A stretch of 64,000 bases of DNA from contig NZ_CP137557.1 in assembly GCF_019249655.2 (NCBI RefSeq), positions 1,060,501 to 1,124,500 of the forward strand. Reading direction: 5' to 3'. The stretch is from Segatella copri (GTDB lineage: Bacteria; Bacteroidota; Bacteroidia; Bacteroidales; Bacteroidaceae). Below, piece after piece: positions 18,109 to 26,942 of the stretch. The translations under genes and the position numbers were made by a program. A model generated the notes under the pieces. The model ran no database searches and was not told the DNA's origin. It was given only the letters and a program-made list of their open reading frames with translations. Numbering within the stretch: position 1 is the first letter of the stretch; every line of letters begins with the position of its first letter.

Positions 18109-18657
18109 CTAAAAAAGTGTGATGCATATCCAAATGGTGATTTCAACAAAGATGATAGACCAACTTAGGAAAGCCAAGCCGAACATCCAGGCATAGGTGC
18201 TACCGTTGAAGTATGCACCCTCCTCGATATTGCGGATTCGTTTAAGCTCTTTCTGCTGGTGAGTGAACAGGTCGTTTATCCGCTTCTCATGCTCGTCAAG
18301 GGCTTGCTTGAAAGCAGAAATGGCGGTGTTGTTCCGCTTATCCAACTGGGCAACTCCTTCATCGTTGATGCCGACTTTGAGGTTGCTCTGCTCTGCCTTG
18401 ACTATGGCATGGCATATACTATCCACGATGTTGTCCGTGCTCCTGTGGGCAGCCATAAGTGCCACTTTCGTTGATTCCAACCTCCGATAGGCATTGCCCA
18501 GTTCCTCCTTTGCCTCATAGAGTGCTTTCTTGGCTGATTCAATCTCTTTCAGGGTCACTTTGATTTCTTCCTTGCCACTCTCGATGTTCTCGTCCTCCTG
18601 CATCTGATTGTACAGGTTAAGCACATCCTGTGTGGCATCTTTCTTGTTTCTTCCCAT
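18109..18657 (-). CDS. Coiled-coil, membrane-anchored mobilisation accessory protein
   Basis: 182 residues. Residues about 25-75 and 115-145 are predicted coiled coils (EEIKVTLKEIESAKKALYEA). The C-terminus from about 155 is one hydrophobic helix (AWMFGLAFLSWSIIFVEITI). It lies 19 bases after the relaxase gene. In Bacteroides mobilisable elements a protein of this type often follows the relaxase and may link the relaxosome to the membrane; the exact role is inferred. Confidence 0.65.
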   Translation of the reverse strand: MGRNKKDATQDVLNLYNQMQEDENIESGKEEIKVTLKEIESAKKALYEAKEELGNAYRRLESTKVALMAAHRSTDNIVDSICHAIVKAEQSNLKVGINDEGVAQLDKRNNTAISAFKQALDEHEKRINDLFTHQQKELKRIRNIEEGAYFNGSTYAWMFGLAFLSWSIIFVEITIWICITLF

Positions 18658-18676
18658 ACCGTTCTTGTTTGAAAAG

Positions 18677-19942
18677 TTATCGTTTCATGCCTCTCTTTAT
18701 CGGCTTGCAGAGTGTGTTTGCTTGCATTGCGCAACGTCTTGCCCATTCACGGTCATCATCGTCCTTATCACGTCCCCAGCCACTGCCAGGACTGCCACCG
18801 CCACCACATGACTCAGACATCGATGTGGCAGCATCAAGGTAGTTCATGAAGAGCAGCATGGCTACATTCAGAATGTCAGTGTGGCTTGCGGATCCATTCT
18901 CGGGAACTTCGATACAACTGTTCATCGTGTCGTAAGCAGTTCTCGGCATGACTATGCTGAAACGCTCACCATCGACTTCAATAATCTTTCTCAATCCGGC
19001 AGGAAGGTCAGGTTTGGCAACATTGCTTGTACGAGACAGACCACCTTGCGATGCCGTATTTCTGCTGTCCAATGTGGTAGCGTTTGAAACAGAAGGAGAA
19101 GGTCTTTGACCAACTGCAACAGGTGTTGGCTGAGGGTGCAGCTTGCGGAAGGTATTCCCGATTTTCGATGCGGTGAGATTCCTTCCTACACCCAGTTCGG
19201 AAGCCTTGATGGTAGTTTTTCCGAACTTGAAGCGGTAGCCATGCACCCTGCCTTGACCATTCTTGTCACGGATAAGCTCGATGTCATATCCCTTTGCCCT
19301 CAATCGGTCGGCATATTCATCCCAATCAAAGAACGGCATTGAACGCAGCACATCCATACAGGCTTTGGTCACCTCTGCAATGCGTTCCTGACGAATATCC
19401 ATGGCATCCTTCCAACCATGACGCTGATTGATGGCTTTCGCAGCCATCACGGCACGCTCACCGATGAACTTCACATCATTGAGATTACCGTCCATGTCGA
19501 TGCGGTTCACCACCAGATGCAGGTGGGGAATGCCACTCTTGGAGTCACGGTGAAGGGCGGCAAAATATTGTGAGTTGGCTATGTTGGTCGGCTTGACCGA
19601 AGTTGCAGCCTTGCCTTTCTTCTTGCCGATGTGGTTCACCTTGGAGATACCATCCATCTCACGAATGAACTCGTCAAGGAATCTTCTCCAGTCCTCCATA
19701 GTCCAGTTACGTGCCTCCTCCTCAGATGGGGAAAGCTCAAAGCGGATGGACGTCAGTTCGATGGGCTTCTTGGCATACCTCTGCTTGAACATGGACTGAT
19801 GCAGCACCATCTCGTCCCACATGCCCATCGGCGGCAGACCCTCGCTGAGATGGTTGGTCTTGACGATGTCCGCGCGATTGTTTTTGGTTGCGTAATTGGT
19901 CATTGCCTGACCATGCTGAATTGCTGACGCTTTTGCTATCAT
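18677..19942 (-). CDS. Relaxase/mobilisation nuclease (MobA-type)
   Basis: 421 residues. The metal-binding histidine motif HLHLVVNRID is at about 146-155, preceded by ANSQYFAALHRDSKSGIP. An N-terminal Tyr (about 17) in NYATKNNRAD is a candidate nicking residue. The C-terminal third is low-complexity with a glycine-rich run (SCGGGGSPGSGWG). It nicks DNA at the transfer origin and stays bound to the 5' end. The start overlaps the stop of the mobB-like gene by four bases. Confidence 0.9.
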   Translation of the reverse strand: MIAKASAIQHGQAMTNYATKNNRADIVKTNHLSEGLPPMGMWDEMVLHQSMFKQRYAKKPIELTSIRFELSPSEEEARNWTMEDWRRFLDEFIREMDGISKVNHIGKKKGKAATSVKPTNIANSQYFAALHRDSKSGIPHLHLVVNRIDMDGNLNDVKFIGERAVMAAKAINQRHGWKDAMDIRQERIAEVTKACMDVLRSMPFFDWDEYADRLRAKGYDIELIRDKNGQGRVHGYRFKFGKTTIKASELGVGRNLTASKIGNTFRKLHPQPTPVAVGQRPSPSVSNATTLDSRNTASQGGLSRTSNVAKPDLPAGLRKIIEVDGERFSIVMPRTAYDTMNSCIEVPENGSASHTDILNVAMLLFMNYLDAATSMSESCGGGGSPGSGWGRDKDDDDREWARRCAMQANTLCKPIKRGMKR

Positions 19943-20334
19943 AACATATCCAAGAATTTGTCTCTAATGCGGCTCAATTCCTCTATCAGGGTGTTGATGC
20001 CTTGAAGCCAACGTTCCATGAAGTCGGCTCTCTTGAAGAGTTTTAGTCTCTCGGTCTGTGGCAGGGCATGAAGCGCATTGCGCACATAAACCAGTTCAGA
20101 CCTTGCCCCGATTAAGCCCTTCAAGGCTTCCTCCTGCTCTGCGGTCATGGGTAGGGATGGCTTGTGTCCGATGCCTAAGTCATGAAGATATGTGCTCTTG
20201 CTCCTGCCTGACAGTCGGGCATTATGTACTACCAAGTCGTAGTGTTCTTCTGTGAAACGAACGTCAATGTGTCTGGTCTTCGGAGGTCTCTTCCTTGAGG
20301 TTTTCTCCGTGTTGTTATTCTTGTCTTTTGTCAT
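19939..20334 (-). CDS. Relaxosome accessory protein (MobB/MobC-type)
   Basis: 131 residues. A ribbon-helix-helix-like segment (RHIDVRFTEEHYDLVVHNARLSG) at about 21-43 follows a basic N-terminus, then a helical region. Such proteins bind the transfer origin and assist the relaxase. Overlap with the relaxase gene shows coupling. The upstream 230 bases are the likely transfer origin. Confidence 0.85.
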   Translation of the reverse strand: MTKDKNNNTEKTSRKRPPKTRHIDVRFTEEHYDLVVHNARLSGRSKSTYLHDLGIGHKPSLPMTAEQEEALKGLIGARSELVYVRNALHALPQTERLKLFKRADFMERWLQGINTLIEELSRIRDKFLDML

Positions 20335-20564
20335 TGTAGATGGGGTTTATAAAGTTTATACTTGATATAACAGGACAGCCAATGTGAGCCTGCGAACATT
20401 CAAGAATGCCAGTAGGAAGCGGTGGGCGAAGCGAAACCGTCTGACACTGGTACTTCTTGTTTAGACCTCCGAAAAAAAACTACGGCTAATAGAGGTAGCG
20501 GCTTCTGGATAGCTTGCCTGTCGGGAACGTCAATAGTCGAAATAAGGGAAAAGTAGAGATGACA
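20335..20564. other. Candidate transfer origin (oriT) of the 17.9-24.2 kb element
   Basis: A 230-base non-coding gap directly upstream of the mobB/mobA genes, where oriT lies in related elements. It contains GCCAGT ... ACTGG near 20408-20452 and short G/C-rich stretches in an otherwise AT-rich area. No nick sequence can be assigned from the sequence alone. Confidence 0.45.
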
Positions 20565-21407
20565 TCATGAGTGACTTGGGGTGATATGCGCGCCATGTCT
20601 CTCCGTGTGATCCTCGCATCGTCCTTCATGGGGCGGTGGCTGCAAGAGGTTGCCCTCGTCATCATAGACAGGAGACGGCAGCAACTCAATGGGTGATGCC
20701 CCTTCTCCTTGATTGCAGTCATCTTCTGACGGCTGTCCAACCTCATACTCAAAATGGTCATCACCTTCCTTTTCCCTTTGTTTGAAGTCTTGTGGTATCG
20801 GAGAAGGATCTGAAAGTCCATCCCCGATAACATGAGAATTAACGAAAGGGGAAGAGGTATTATAAGAGGCAGGAACATGGGGCTGCAGAATGTCAGTAGT
20901 GGCAGGATTGACGCTGCTGTCTTTCTGCTGACCTATGCCATTGGAAAGATTGCCTTCCGAAGAGCAAGCGGTATCGGATGGGACATTGGACACCGATTCC
21001 TCTTGGGTGGCGGAAGTCACGGATTGACGGTTGTAGAAGGGGTTCTTGATGGCTTCCTTGATGCCGTCAACGTACCAGAAGGCGATGCATAGTATCGTAT
21101 GTATGGAGGTGCGGTTGTTCCTCTCGGTTGAGAGGATGCCCACCTGATTGAACAGTTCCACCACCTTTGCCGCTGTCTTGCGGTCACACTTCCAAAGGGC
21201 AGACAGCTCAACGGTAGAGATGGCAAACTGCCCGATGGAGAGAGAAGCGGAGAAGCCTGTCTTCAGATAAACACTTGGCTTGGTGGATGCCATTGATACA
21301 AAAGTGCCGAAGGCGGTCATGCGGTGGAAGCCCTGCCTGTCATCCTTCAAGAAATCGAGCTGTTCCTTGGTCAGCAGGATTCCGTATTTTATGCTTTGGT
21401 TACTCAT
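20565..21407 (-). CDS. Winged-helix DNA-binding protein of the mobilisable element (replication-type)
   Basis: 280 residues. The N-terminal 120 contain a winged-helix-like region (ISTVELSALWKCDRKTAAKVVELFNQVGI), while the C-terminal half is low-complexity, rich in Ser, Pro and acidic residues. It lies between the excisionase-like and mob genes, a place often held by a replication or regulatory protein in Bacteroides elements. Replication role is inferred. Confidence 0.6.
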   Translation of the reverse strand: MSNQSIKYGILLTKEQLDFLKDDRQGFHRMTAFGTFVSMASTKPSVYLKTGFSASLSIGQFAISTVELSALWKCDRKTAAKVVELFNQVGILSTERNNRTSIHTILCIAFWYVDGIKEAIKNPFYNRQSVTSATQEESVSNVPSDTACSSEGNLSNGIGQQKDSSVNPATTDILQPHVPASYNTSSPFVNSHVIGDGLSDPSPIPQDFKQREKEGDDHFEYEVGQPSEDDCNQGEGASPIELLPSPVYDDEGNLLQPPPHEGRCEDHTERHGAHITPSHS

Positions 21408-21504
21408 CTTGAAAAACTGATTATTAGTGAAACGGATTACTCAGCAAAGAAAGAATGAATAGTTTCTCTTTCCCCTTTCGTAAAAAGTAGATTACATGAT
21501 TCTC

Positions 21505-21954
21505 TTATCCGTCATGCCATTCTTCCCCATCAGGATTTTTCTCGCCCTTGACCCTCTTCATGGAGGCAGGCTTGTTCTTCTTGCTTTTCTGCAACATTGC
21601 CAGATGAGCCTCGAAGTCTGCCTGTTCCTCCTGGGTCGATTCGTAAGGCTTGTCCCATGAGCCACCTGCCTCAATCCATTTTATCAGCTGGTCTTTGAAG
21701 AAGTAGAGCGTGTTCCCTCTCTTGTAGAAAGGAATGCGCCTTTCAGATGTGTAAGCATAAAGCGATGAGACTTTCTTTCGGACGAAGGCACTTGCCTCTC
21801 TGATGTCCATAAGAACATGGTCATTCTCGCTCGGAGCATTGCCTATTCTCTGACCAATGTCATCAAGACGAGTCATCATCGTATTGACCTTTGTCAGAAG
21901 TTCGCCAACTGCACTGGGCAGTTGGTCGAACGATAATGATTTGTTTTCTTCCAT
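21505..21954 (-). CDS. Helix-turn-helix excisionase-like protein
   Basis: 149 residues. The middle holds a MerR/excisionase-type fold: LMDIREASAFVRKKVSSLYA (helix-turn-helix) and RIPFYKRGNTLYFFKDQLIKWI (wing). It is flanked by a short N-terminal coiled coil and a Lys-rich tail. It lies 25 bases downstream of the integrase gene and probably controls excision direction. Confidence 0.75.
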   Translation of the reverse strand: MEENKSLSFDQLPSAVGELLTKVNTMMTRLDDIGQRIGNAPSENDHVLMDIREASAFVRKKVSSLYAYTSERRIPFYKRGNTLYFFKDQLIKWIEAGGSWDKPYESTQEEQADFEAHLAMLQKSKKNKPASMKRVKGEKNPDGEEWHDG

Positions 21955-21979
21955 TTGTTATCCTGATTATGTTTTTCAC

Positions 21980-23119
21980 TTATGTCTGGTCACTCTCTTC
22001 CTTTGTTGGTATTTTGAGCGAGATACGTTCTGCCGCATCACGTTTGAGTTCGTCCACCACATCGGCATACACCTGAGTAGTGGCAAGATTGCTATGGGTA
22101 AGCAGCTTGCTCACGGTGTAGATGTCCGTTCCCTCTGCCAACTGCAAGGTGGCAAAGGTATGACGGAAGCAGTGGAAGGTGATGTGTTTCTCGATGCCGG
22201 AAGCCTTTATCCACGGTTTGAGATACAATGCCACTGTACTGTTCGTGAGATTCTTGAACACCTGTCCAGTGCTTCGCTCGCCACAGAGCTGCAAAGCCTC
22301 TTCGCTGATAGGCAGGATTGCAGCGGTGGAAGTCTTCTTTGTGATAATGTCCATTCCCCAGCCGCCATCAGCCAACTTGACGATATTCTCCCACTGGAGT
22401 CTGATGCAGTCAGAAAGGCGAAGACCTGTAAGGCAGGAGAAGAGACCTGCACGGCGAAGGACATCACTCTTGCAAGGAGTCTGAGACAACTGCAACAACT
22501 CTTCCTTGGTGAGGAACTGCCGCTTGTTGCCATGAGCCTTGGCACGCACAAGTTTCTTGGCGATATTCTCTTTGAGCAGTCCGTCCTCGTATGCGATGGC
22601 AAGGATGCACTTCAACTTGGTAAGGTTGTTGTTGGCTGTTGTTCCCATCATGCGCTTGCCGTTGTGCATACAGGCATCCGACAACAGGTAGTCGAGGAAT
22701 CCCTGGCAGTACGGAACGGTAAGGTCGCAGAAGCGGCACTCGCCATGCGTGTAATTGTGGAAGTGCATGTAGGCGGTTGCCCAGTTCTGGCTGCTGCCAC
22801 GCTCAATCATGAGGTTCTTGAAATATTCCAAGAAGCTCTCCTTGCCCTTGTTGCGGTCGAGGAAGCCATACTCCTCATTGATGATGGACTCAGTCCTGCG
22901 GCACTTGATGATTTCCGCTTTCTGAATCATACTTTTGTTGTACTCCTGCTGAAAGCGTTCAACAGGGTTGGTGTAGATGTAAAGACCAAGGTACTCCCTG
23001 CGTGAGAGCTTGCCTGTCTTCGGGTTGCGGATTGGAGGATAGAAATCCAGATAGAGGGAAGTCTGTCCGTTCTTGATAGGTCGTTTCCGCACGGTGACCT
23101 TTGTACAAATGTTCGTCAT
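21980..23119 (-). CDS. Tyrosine recombinase/integrase of the 17.9-24.2 kb element
   Basis: 379 residues, with arm-type N-terminus, SAM-like domain and catalytic domain. Unlike the two integrases at 7.5-10.5 kb it keeps the first Arg (TGLRLSDC); the HxxR box is HCFRHTFATLQL and the end is LTHSNLATTQVYADV with the nucleophilic Tyr. A good promoter lies at 23206-23239. It is a different lineage, which supports an independent element nested in the island. Confidence 0.93.
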   Translation of the reverse strand: MTNICTKVTVRKRPIKNGQTSLYLDFYPPIRNPKTGKLSRREYLGLYIYTNPVERFQQEYNKSMIQKAEIIKCRRTESIINEEYGFLDRNKGKESFLEYFKNLMIERGSSQNWATAYMHFHNYTHGECRFCDLTVPYCQGFLDYLLSDACMHNGKRMMGTTANNNLTKLKCILAIAYEDGLLKENIAKKLVRAKAHGNKRQFLTKEELLQLSQTPCKSDVLRRAGLFSCLTGLRLSDCIRLQWENIVKLADGGWGMDIITKKTSTAAILPISEEALQLCGERSTGQVFKNLTNSTVALYLKPWIKASGIEKHITFHCFRHTFATLQLAEGTDIYTVSKLLTHSNLATTQVYADVVDELKRDAAERISLKIPTKEESDQT

Positions 23120-23458
23120 ATTGTTATTCTTTTATTATTCTTACCGATGTGTATCTGTGGATGCGAATAGCCATGGTCGCAACGCTTTAACTCTCAAATC
23201 CGATGCAAAGTTAGATTGCCGTGAAAAGAGAAAAGCAAAGATGGCTTCAAATACAGCCAGAATTTAACCTGAATTTGCTTTTGAGTATGATTTTACGCTC
23301 AAAATCAGACTAAAAGCAGGTATTGGATGCGTTTTTTGTCTTATATCCGTTACTCTGCGTTGTGGGTTTGTTTCGACCGACATGGATGGGTGCTGCATAG
23401 CAATTGCAACGGCATGGGTCGTATATGAGTTTGTTTGAACCATCTCTTGACTTGTGTC
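23120..23458. other. Non-coding stretch upstream of the integrase
   Basis: No gene. Holds the integrase promoter and short inverted pieces (TTTTGAGTATGATTTTACGCTCAAAA, split, near 23279-23301). Possible integrase arm-binding sites; no att core identified. Confidence 0.45.
23206..23239 (-). promoter_or_regulatory. Promoter of the element integrase
   Basis: On the minus strand TTTG (23239-23236) and TAACTTTG (23213-23206) are 22 bases apart. It points into the integrase gene at 23119. Confidence 0.6.
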
Positions 23459-24184
23459 TCACTTCCGTTTTGCCTTGGTCGTAGTACTGCTTTTCTCTGC
23501 CTTCTTGCGTGCAGCCTCCCAGTCTGCTTTCAGATAGTAGTTGGCTCTTCCGCCTTTGAACTTTCGGATTCTCACTCCATGGGTCTCCGCAAATCTGCGT
23601 ACCTGTGTCTTGCCTAATCCGTAGAGTTTCATGATGTCGAAGCAGGTGTACCAGTCATCGGAAATGTTCTTACCCTGTTCTTCATTATAAAGCCCGATAA
23701 CCCTTTCCACGTCTTCTTTCTTGAAGCAGGTCGTTCCCCATGCGTGAACTGACTGGAGTTGGTAACGATTGCGGACTTCATAGAATCTTCCATACTTGAT
23801 ATTAAAGGTGCTCAACACCTCTGCCATTGTGTAATGGGTGTCGTGGGTTACTCCATCAGGTGCTCTTTCACCAGCCCTGGGAGTCTTGCGACACTTTGCC
23901 AACTTGTTGACTGAGCCAGTCTCGGCATCTTTTAGCCTCTGTGCTTTCTTGGACGTTGCTCCTTCTAACGATAGGGAAGAAGGGAGAACCACCTGATAAC
24001 CTTGTCCCTTGGCTATTTCAAGAAGGTCTTGCAAATAGATCCTGGTCATGCGTGTACCGAAATTTACGGCTCTTAGCCTGCCTTGACGAATAAGACTGCG
24101 TACTGTCTTGACGCTGATGCTTACTGCCTGCGCTGTTTCCTCTACGGACATCAGCACGATTGGAATGCGAGTTGTAGTATTCAT
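23459..24184 (-). CDS. Multi-helix-turn-helix excisionase/regulator
   Basis: 241 residues with three successive DNA-binding segments: LMSVEETAQAVSISVKTVRSL with RLRAVNFGTRMTRIY (about 11-55), YTMAEVLSTFNIKYGRFYEVRN (about 117), and CFDIMKLYGLGKTQVRRFAE (about 183). A Lys/Thr-rich tail ends it. It is the first gene of the mobilisable element and probably regulates excision or transcription of integrase and mob genes. Confidence 0.7.
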   Translation of the reverse strand: MNTTTRIPIVLMSVEETAQAVSISVKTVRSLIRQGRLRAVNFGTRMTRIYLQDLLEIAKGQGYQVVLPSSLSLEGATSKKAQRLKDAETGSVNKLAKCRKTPRAGERAPDGVTHDTHYTMAEVLSTFNIKYGRFYEVRNRYQLQSVHAWGTTCFKKEDVERVIGLYNEEQGKNISDDWYTCFDIMKLYGLGKTQVRRFAETHGVRIRKFKGGRANYYLKADWEAARKKAEKSSTTTKAKRK

Positions 24185-24448
24185 TTTTACCGTTATTTTT
24201 GAATTTTGCAGTGACTCATGGGGGATGGTCCTTGACGGAAACTTTTAAGAGGAAACAAGGGGAAATAAGAGGAAATAAGAACCCTCATTAAGAACCGTGT
24301 GTCCCTCTGCCCATGGTACAACCGTGGTACAAAATTACTATAAACGGATGAAACTCGCAATAGGCGGTTGGAGCGTTATGTTAATGAATATGTATTGAAA
24401 ATGAGCTATTTATGACGTTTCTCTAAGTTTTGTTTGGAGTTCTTTTCG

Positions 24449-25525
24449 ATGCGTTTTAGTCCATATGACATGCATGTGTACGTTCACAAGTATGACGGCT
24501 TCTGTACCGTTCCAGAACATGTGAACCATCGCACGGTGATAGATGGTTTCCTCAATCTATACGAGCCGATAGGTCACAAGCCAATGCAAGGGGACTTTCC
24601 GAACATCAAGAAGTTGCTAAGTCACATCTTTGGTGAGCAATACGAGCTTGGCATGGACTACCTGCAACTACTCTATCTCAAACCTGTGCAAAAGTTGCCC
24701 ATTCTGTTGCTTGTATCAGAGGAAAGAAACACTGGCAAGACCACATTCTTGAACTTTCTGAAAGCGTTGTTTCAAGACAACGTAACATTCAACACCAACG
24801 AGGACTTCCGCAGTCAGTTCAACTCCGATTGGGCTGGCAAGCTGCTCATTGTCGTGGACGAGGTGTTGCTCAGCCGCAGGGAGGATTCCGAGCGGTTGAA
24901 GAACCTCAGCACCACACTCTCGTATAAGGTGGAAGCCAAGGGCAAGGACAGAAATGAAATTTCTTTCTTTGCCAAGTTCGTGCTATGTTCCAACAACGAG
25001 TCCTTGCCTGTCATCATTGACGAGGGAGAGACCCGATATTGGGTGAGGAAGATTTCATCATTGCAAGCGGATGATACCAACTTCTTGGAGAAACTAAAGG
25101 CTGAGATACCTGCTTTTCTGTTCCAGCTGCAAGGCAGAACGCTATCCACAGAGCACAAGAGCCGAATGTGGTTCGCCCCCGAACAGATAGCGACCGATGC
25201 TCTGAGGAGAATCATACGCTGCAACCGCAACCGACTTGAGGTGGAAATGTCGGAGCTGTTCCTTGAGGTCATGGAGAACACCCAAACCGACAGTTTGCAA
25301 TTCTGCCTCAATGATGCAATCGCCTTGTTGCAATGCAACCACGTGAAAGCGGAGAAGCACCTTGTGCGAAAGATAGTGCAGGACTGTTGGAAGCTGCAAC
25401 CTTCAGAGAACGCCCTCACCTACACCTCATACGAGTACAACTACAACAGCAGCGGTCACTACTCGCCAACAAAACGTGTGGGCAGGTTCTACACTGTAAC
25501 GAGGGACAAGCTAAATAGCATATAA
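24449..25525 (+). CDS. Primase-helicase family (DUF5906, D5-like) ATPase, probably N-terminally shortened
   Basis: 358 residues from the ATG at 24449. Walker A is SEERNTGKTTFL at about 90-101, Walker B LLIVVDEVLL at about 133-142, and a sensor-like FVLCSNNE follows near 180. D5-like proteins are helicase parts of replication modules. Homologues I know carry a longer N-terminus, so the 5' end may have been lost when the mobilisable element came to lie just upstream. It forms a block with the iterons, primase and relaxase that follow. Confidence 0.8.
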   Translation: MRFSPYDMHVYVHKYDGFCTVPEHVNHRTVIDGFLNLYEPIGHKPMQGDFPNIKKLLSHIFGEQYELGMDYLQLLYLKPVQKLPILLLVSEERNTGKTTFLNFLKALFQDNVTFNTNEDFRSQFNSDWAGKLLIVVDEVLLSRREDSERLKNLSTTLSYKVEAKGKDRNEISFFAKFVLCSNNESLPVIIDEGETRYWVRKISSLQADDTNFLEKLKAEIPAFLFQLQGRTLSTEHKSRMWFAPEQIATDALRRIIRCNRNRLEVEMSELFLEVMENTQTDSLQFCLNDAIALLQCNHVKAEKHLVRKIVQDCWKLQPSENALTYTSYEYNYNSSGHYSPTKRVGRFYTVTRDKLNSI

Positions 25526-25745
25526 TTTTGTTGAATTGTTGAATATGACGAAAGAAGTGTTGGATATCAAGTATTTAAGGCTCAACATTTTCTCAACAAA
25601 TCTCTCAACAAAAGAAAGAGACTGTTGAAAAGAGAAAACATGACCGCTAATGCCTGTCTTTCTCTTTTGCCCAGTGATTTTGTTGAAAAGAACCATTTGT
25701 TGAGAGTTTGTTGAGAAGATAAGCCTTTGGTTATCATACCAATAC
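25526..25745 (+). repeat. Iteron-like putative replication origin (right copy)
   Basis: The stretch holds about eight copies of TTGTTGA or its complement TCAACAA, some as pairs two helical turns apart. It lies between helicase and primase genes. An inverted copy is present at 6770-7005. Confidence 0.7.
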
Positions 25746-25801
25746 ATACTATTTTCAACAATTCATCAGAAATACATACACCACTTAATCCACAGTAAGA
25801 C

Positions 25802-26752
25802 ATGAATATTCAAGAAGCAAAGCAAATCAAGATTGCAGATTATCTGCTAAGTTTGGGACACCACCCTGTCAAACAGCAGGGTGCAAACCTTTGGTACAAG
25901 TCACCGCTGAGAAACGAGAGCGAGCCATCTTTCAAGGTGAACACCACGATGAACAGTTGGTTCGATTTCGGAATGGGCAAGGGCGGCAACATCATCACCC
26001 TTGCGTCATACCTTTACGCATCAGACAACTTGCCATATCTCTTGGACAAGATGGAGAAGCAAGCGCCCCATGTACGCCCGACCGACTTTTCTTTCCCTCA
26101 GCAAGCTTCCGAGCCGAGTTTTGAGAGATTGGAGGTTAGGGAGCTCAACCACCCTGCACTCCTGCGCTATCTGAGCGAGCGGAATATTGACCTGTGCATA
26201 GCCCGAAAGGAATGTGTGGAACTCCACTTCTCGCATAATGGCAAGAACTACTTCGCCATCGGCTTCAAGAACAAGTCGGGCGGTTACGAGGTTCGTAACC
26301 GATTCTTCAAGGGTTGCATGTCCCCCAAGGACATCACACATATCCGACAGCAAGGCGAGCCAAGATACTCTTGCTATGTTTTCGAGGGCATGATGGACTA
26401 TCTTTCCTTTCTCTCGTTACGCATGGAGAAGTTTCCGTCTTGTCCGTCATTGGAAGCGCAGGACTACGTGATACTCAACTCCACAAGCAATGTGGACAAG
26501 GCTGTTGACGCACTCCACGGCTACGAGCGCATCAGTTGTCTGCTCGACAACGACGAGGCAGGGCGGAAGGCAACGCTTGCCATCGAGAACGCCCTCAGCT
26601 ACCGTGTGAGGGATGCATCCCACTTGTACAGCGAGTACAACGACTTGAACGACTATCTGTGCGGAGTGAAATCCAAACAGTCGGTACACCAAGTACAGCC
26701 TGTTAAGCGGACTGCTCCACCTCGGAAGAAAGGCGCAGCCTTAGGTATGTAG
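25802..26752 (+). CDS. Toprim-domain primase (PrmN1-like)
   Basis: 316 residues. The N-terminal part (LWYKSPLRNESEPSFKVNTT, WFDFGMGKGGNIITLA) has the shape of the CHC2 zinc-binding domain of DnaG-like primases but lacks the Cys set. The toprim domain follows with the Glu motif YVFEGMMDYLSF at about 195 and LLDNDEAGRKA at about 251. It would make primers at the iteron origin. Gene order helicase-ori-primase-relaxase resembles NBU1. Confidence 0.88.
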   Translation: MNIQEAKQIKIADYLLSLGHHPVKQQGANLWYKSPLRNESEPSFKVNTTMNSWFDFGMGKGGNIITLASYLYASDNLPYLLDKMEKQAPHVRPTDFSFPQQASEPSFERLEVRELNHPALLRYLSERNIDLCIARKECVELHFSHNGKNYFAIGFKNKSGGYEVRNRFFKGCMSPKDITHIRQQGEPRYSCYVFEGMMDYLSFLSLRMEKFPSCPSLEAQDYVILNSTSNVDKAVDALHGYERISCLLDNDEAGRKATLAIENALSYRVRDASHLYSEYNDLNDYLCGVKSKQSVHQVQPVKRTAPPRKKGAALGM

Positions 26753-26942
26753 GCGGTTCCTGCTCCAATGGCTATTCTGAACGGAAAAGCCATAGCTCAA
26801 TAGGGCGTTTTCTTGACGCAGTGGCACGCCACCGCTAAAAACACCCATTTGAGCAAAGGGGCATCCCCTTTTGAAACCCCGTGAGCCATGCGCAGGGCGC
26901 AATGCGGCAAGCGGATTTGTACAACTCAAAAACAAGTTTATT
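26753..26942. other. Candidate oriT upstream of the MobV-type relaxase
   Basis: Two inverted repeats lie close together: GTGGC/GCCAC at 26821-26832 and AAAGGGG/CCCCTTT at 26855-26871, 72-122 bases before the relaxase start. Transfer origins of MOB_V relaxases commonly sit here. Confidence 0.55.

Noticed and set aside
17917..18168. Plus-strand frame of 83 codons
   Set aside because: It overlaps a better minus-strand small gene (17932-18087) that sits in the mobilisation operon.
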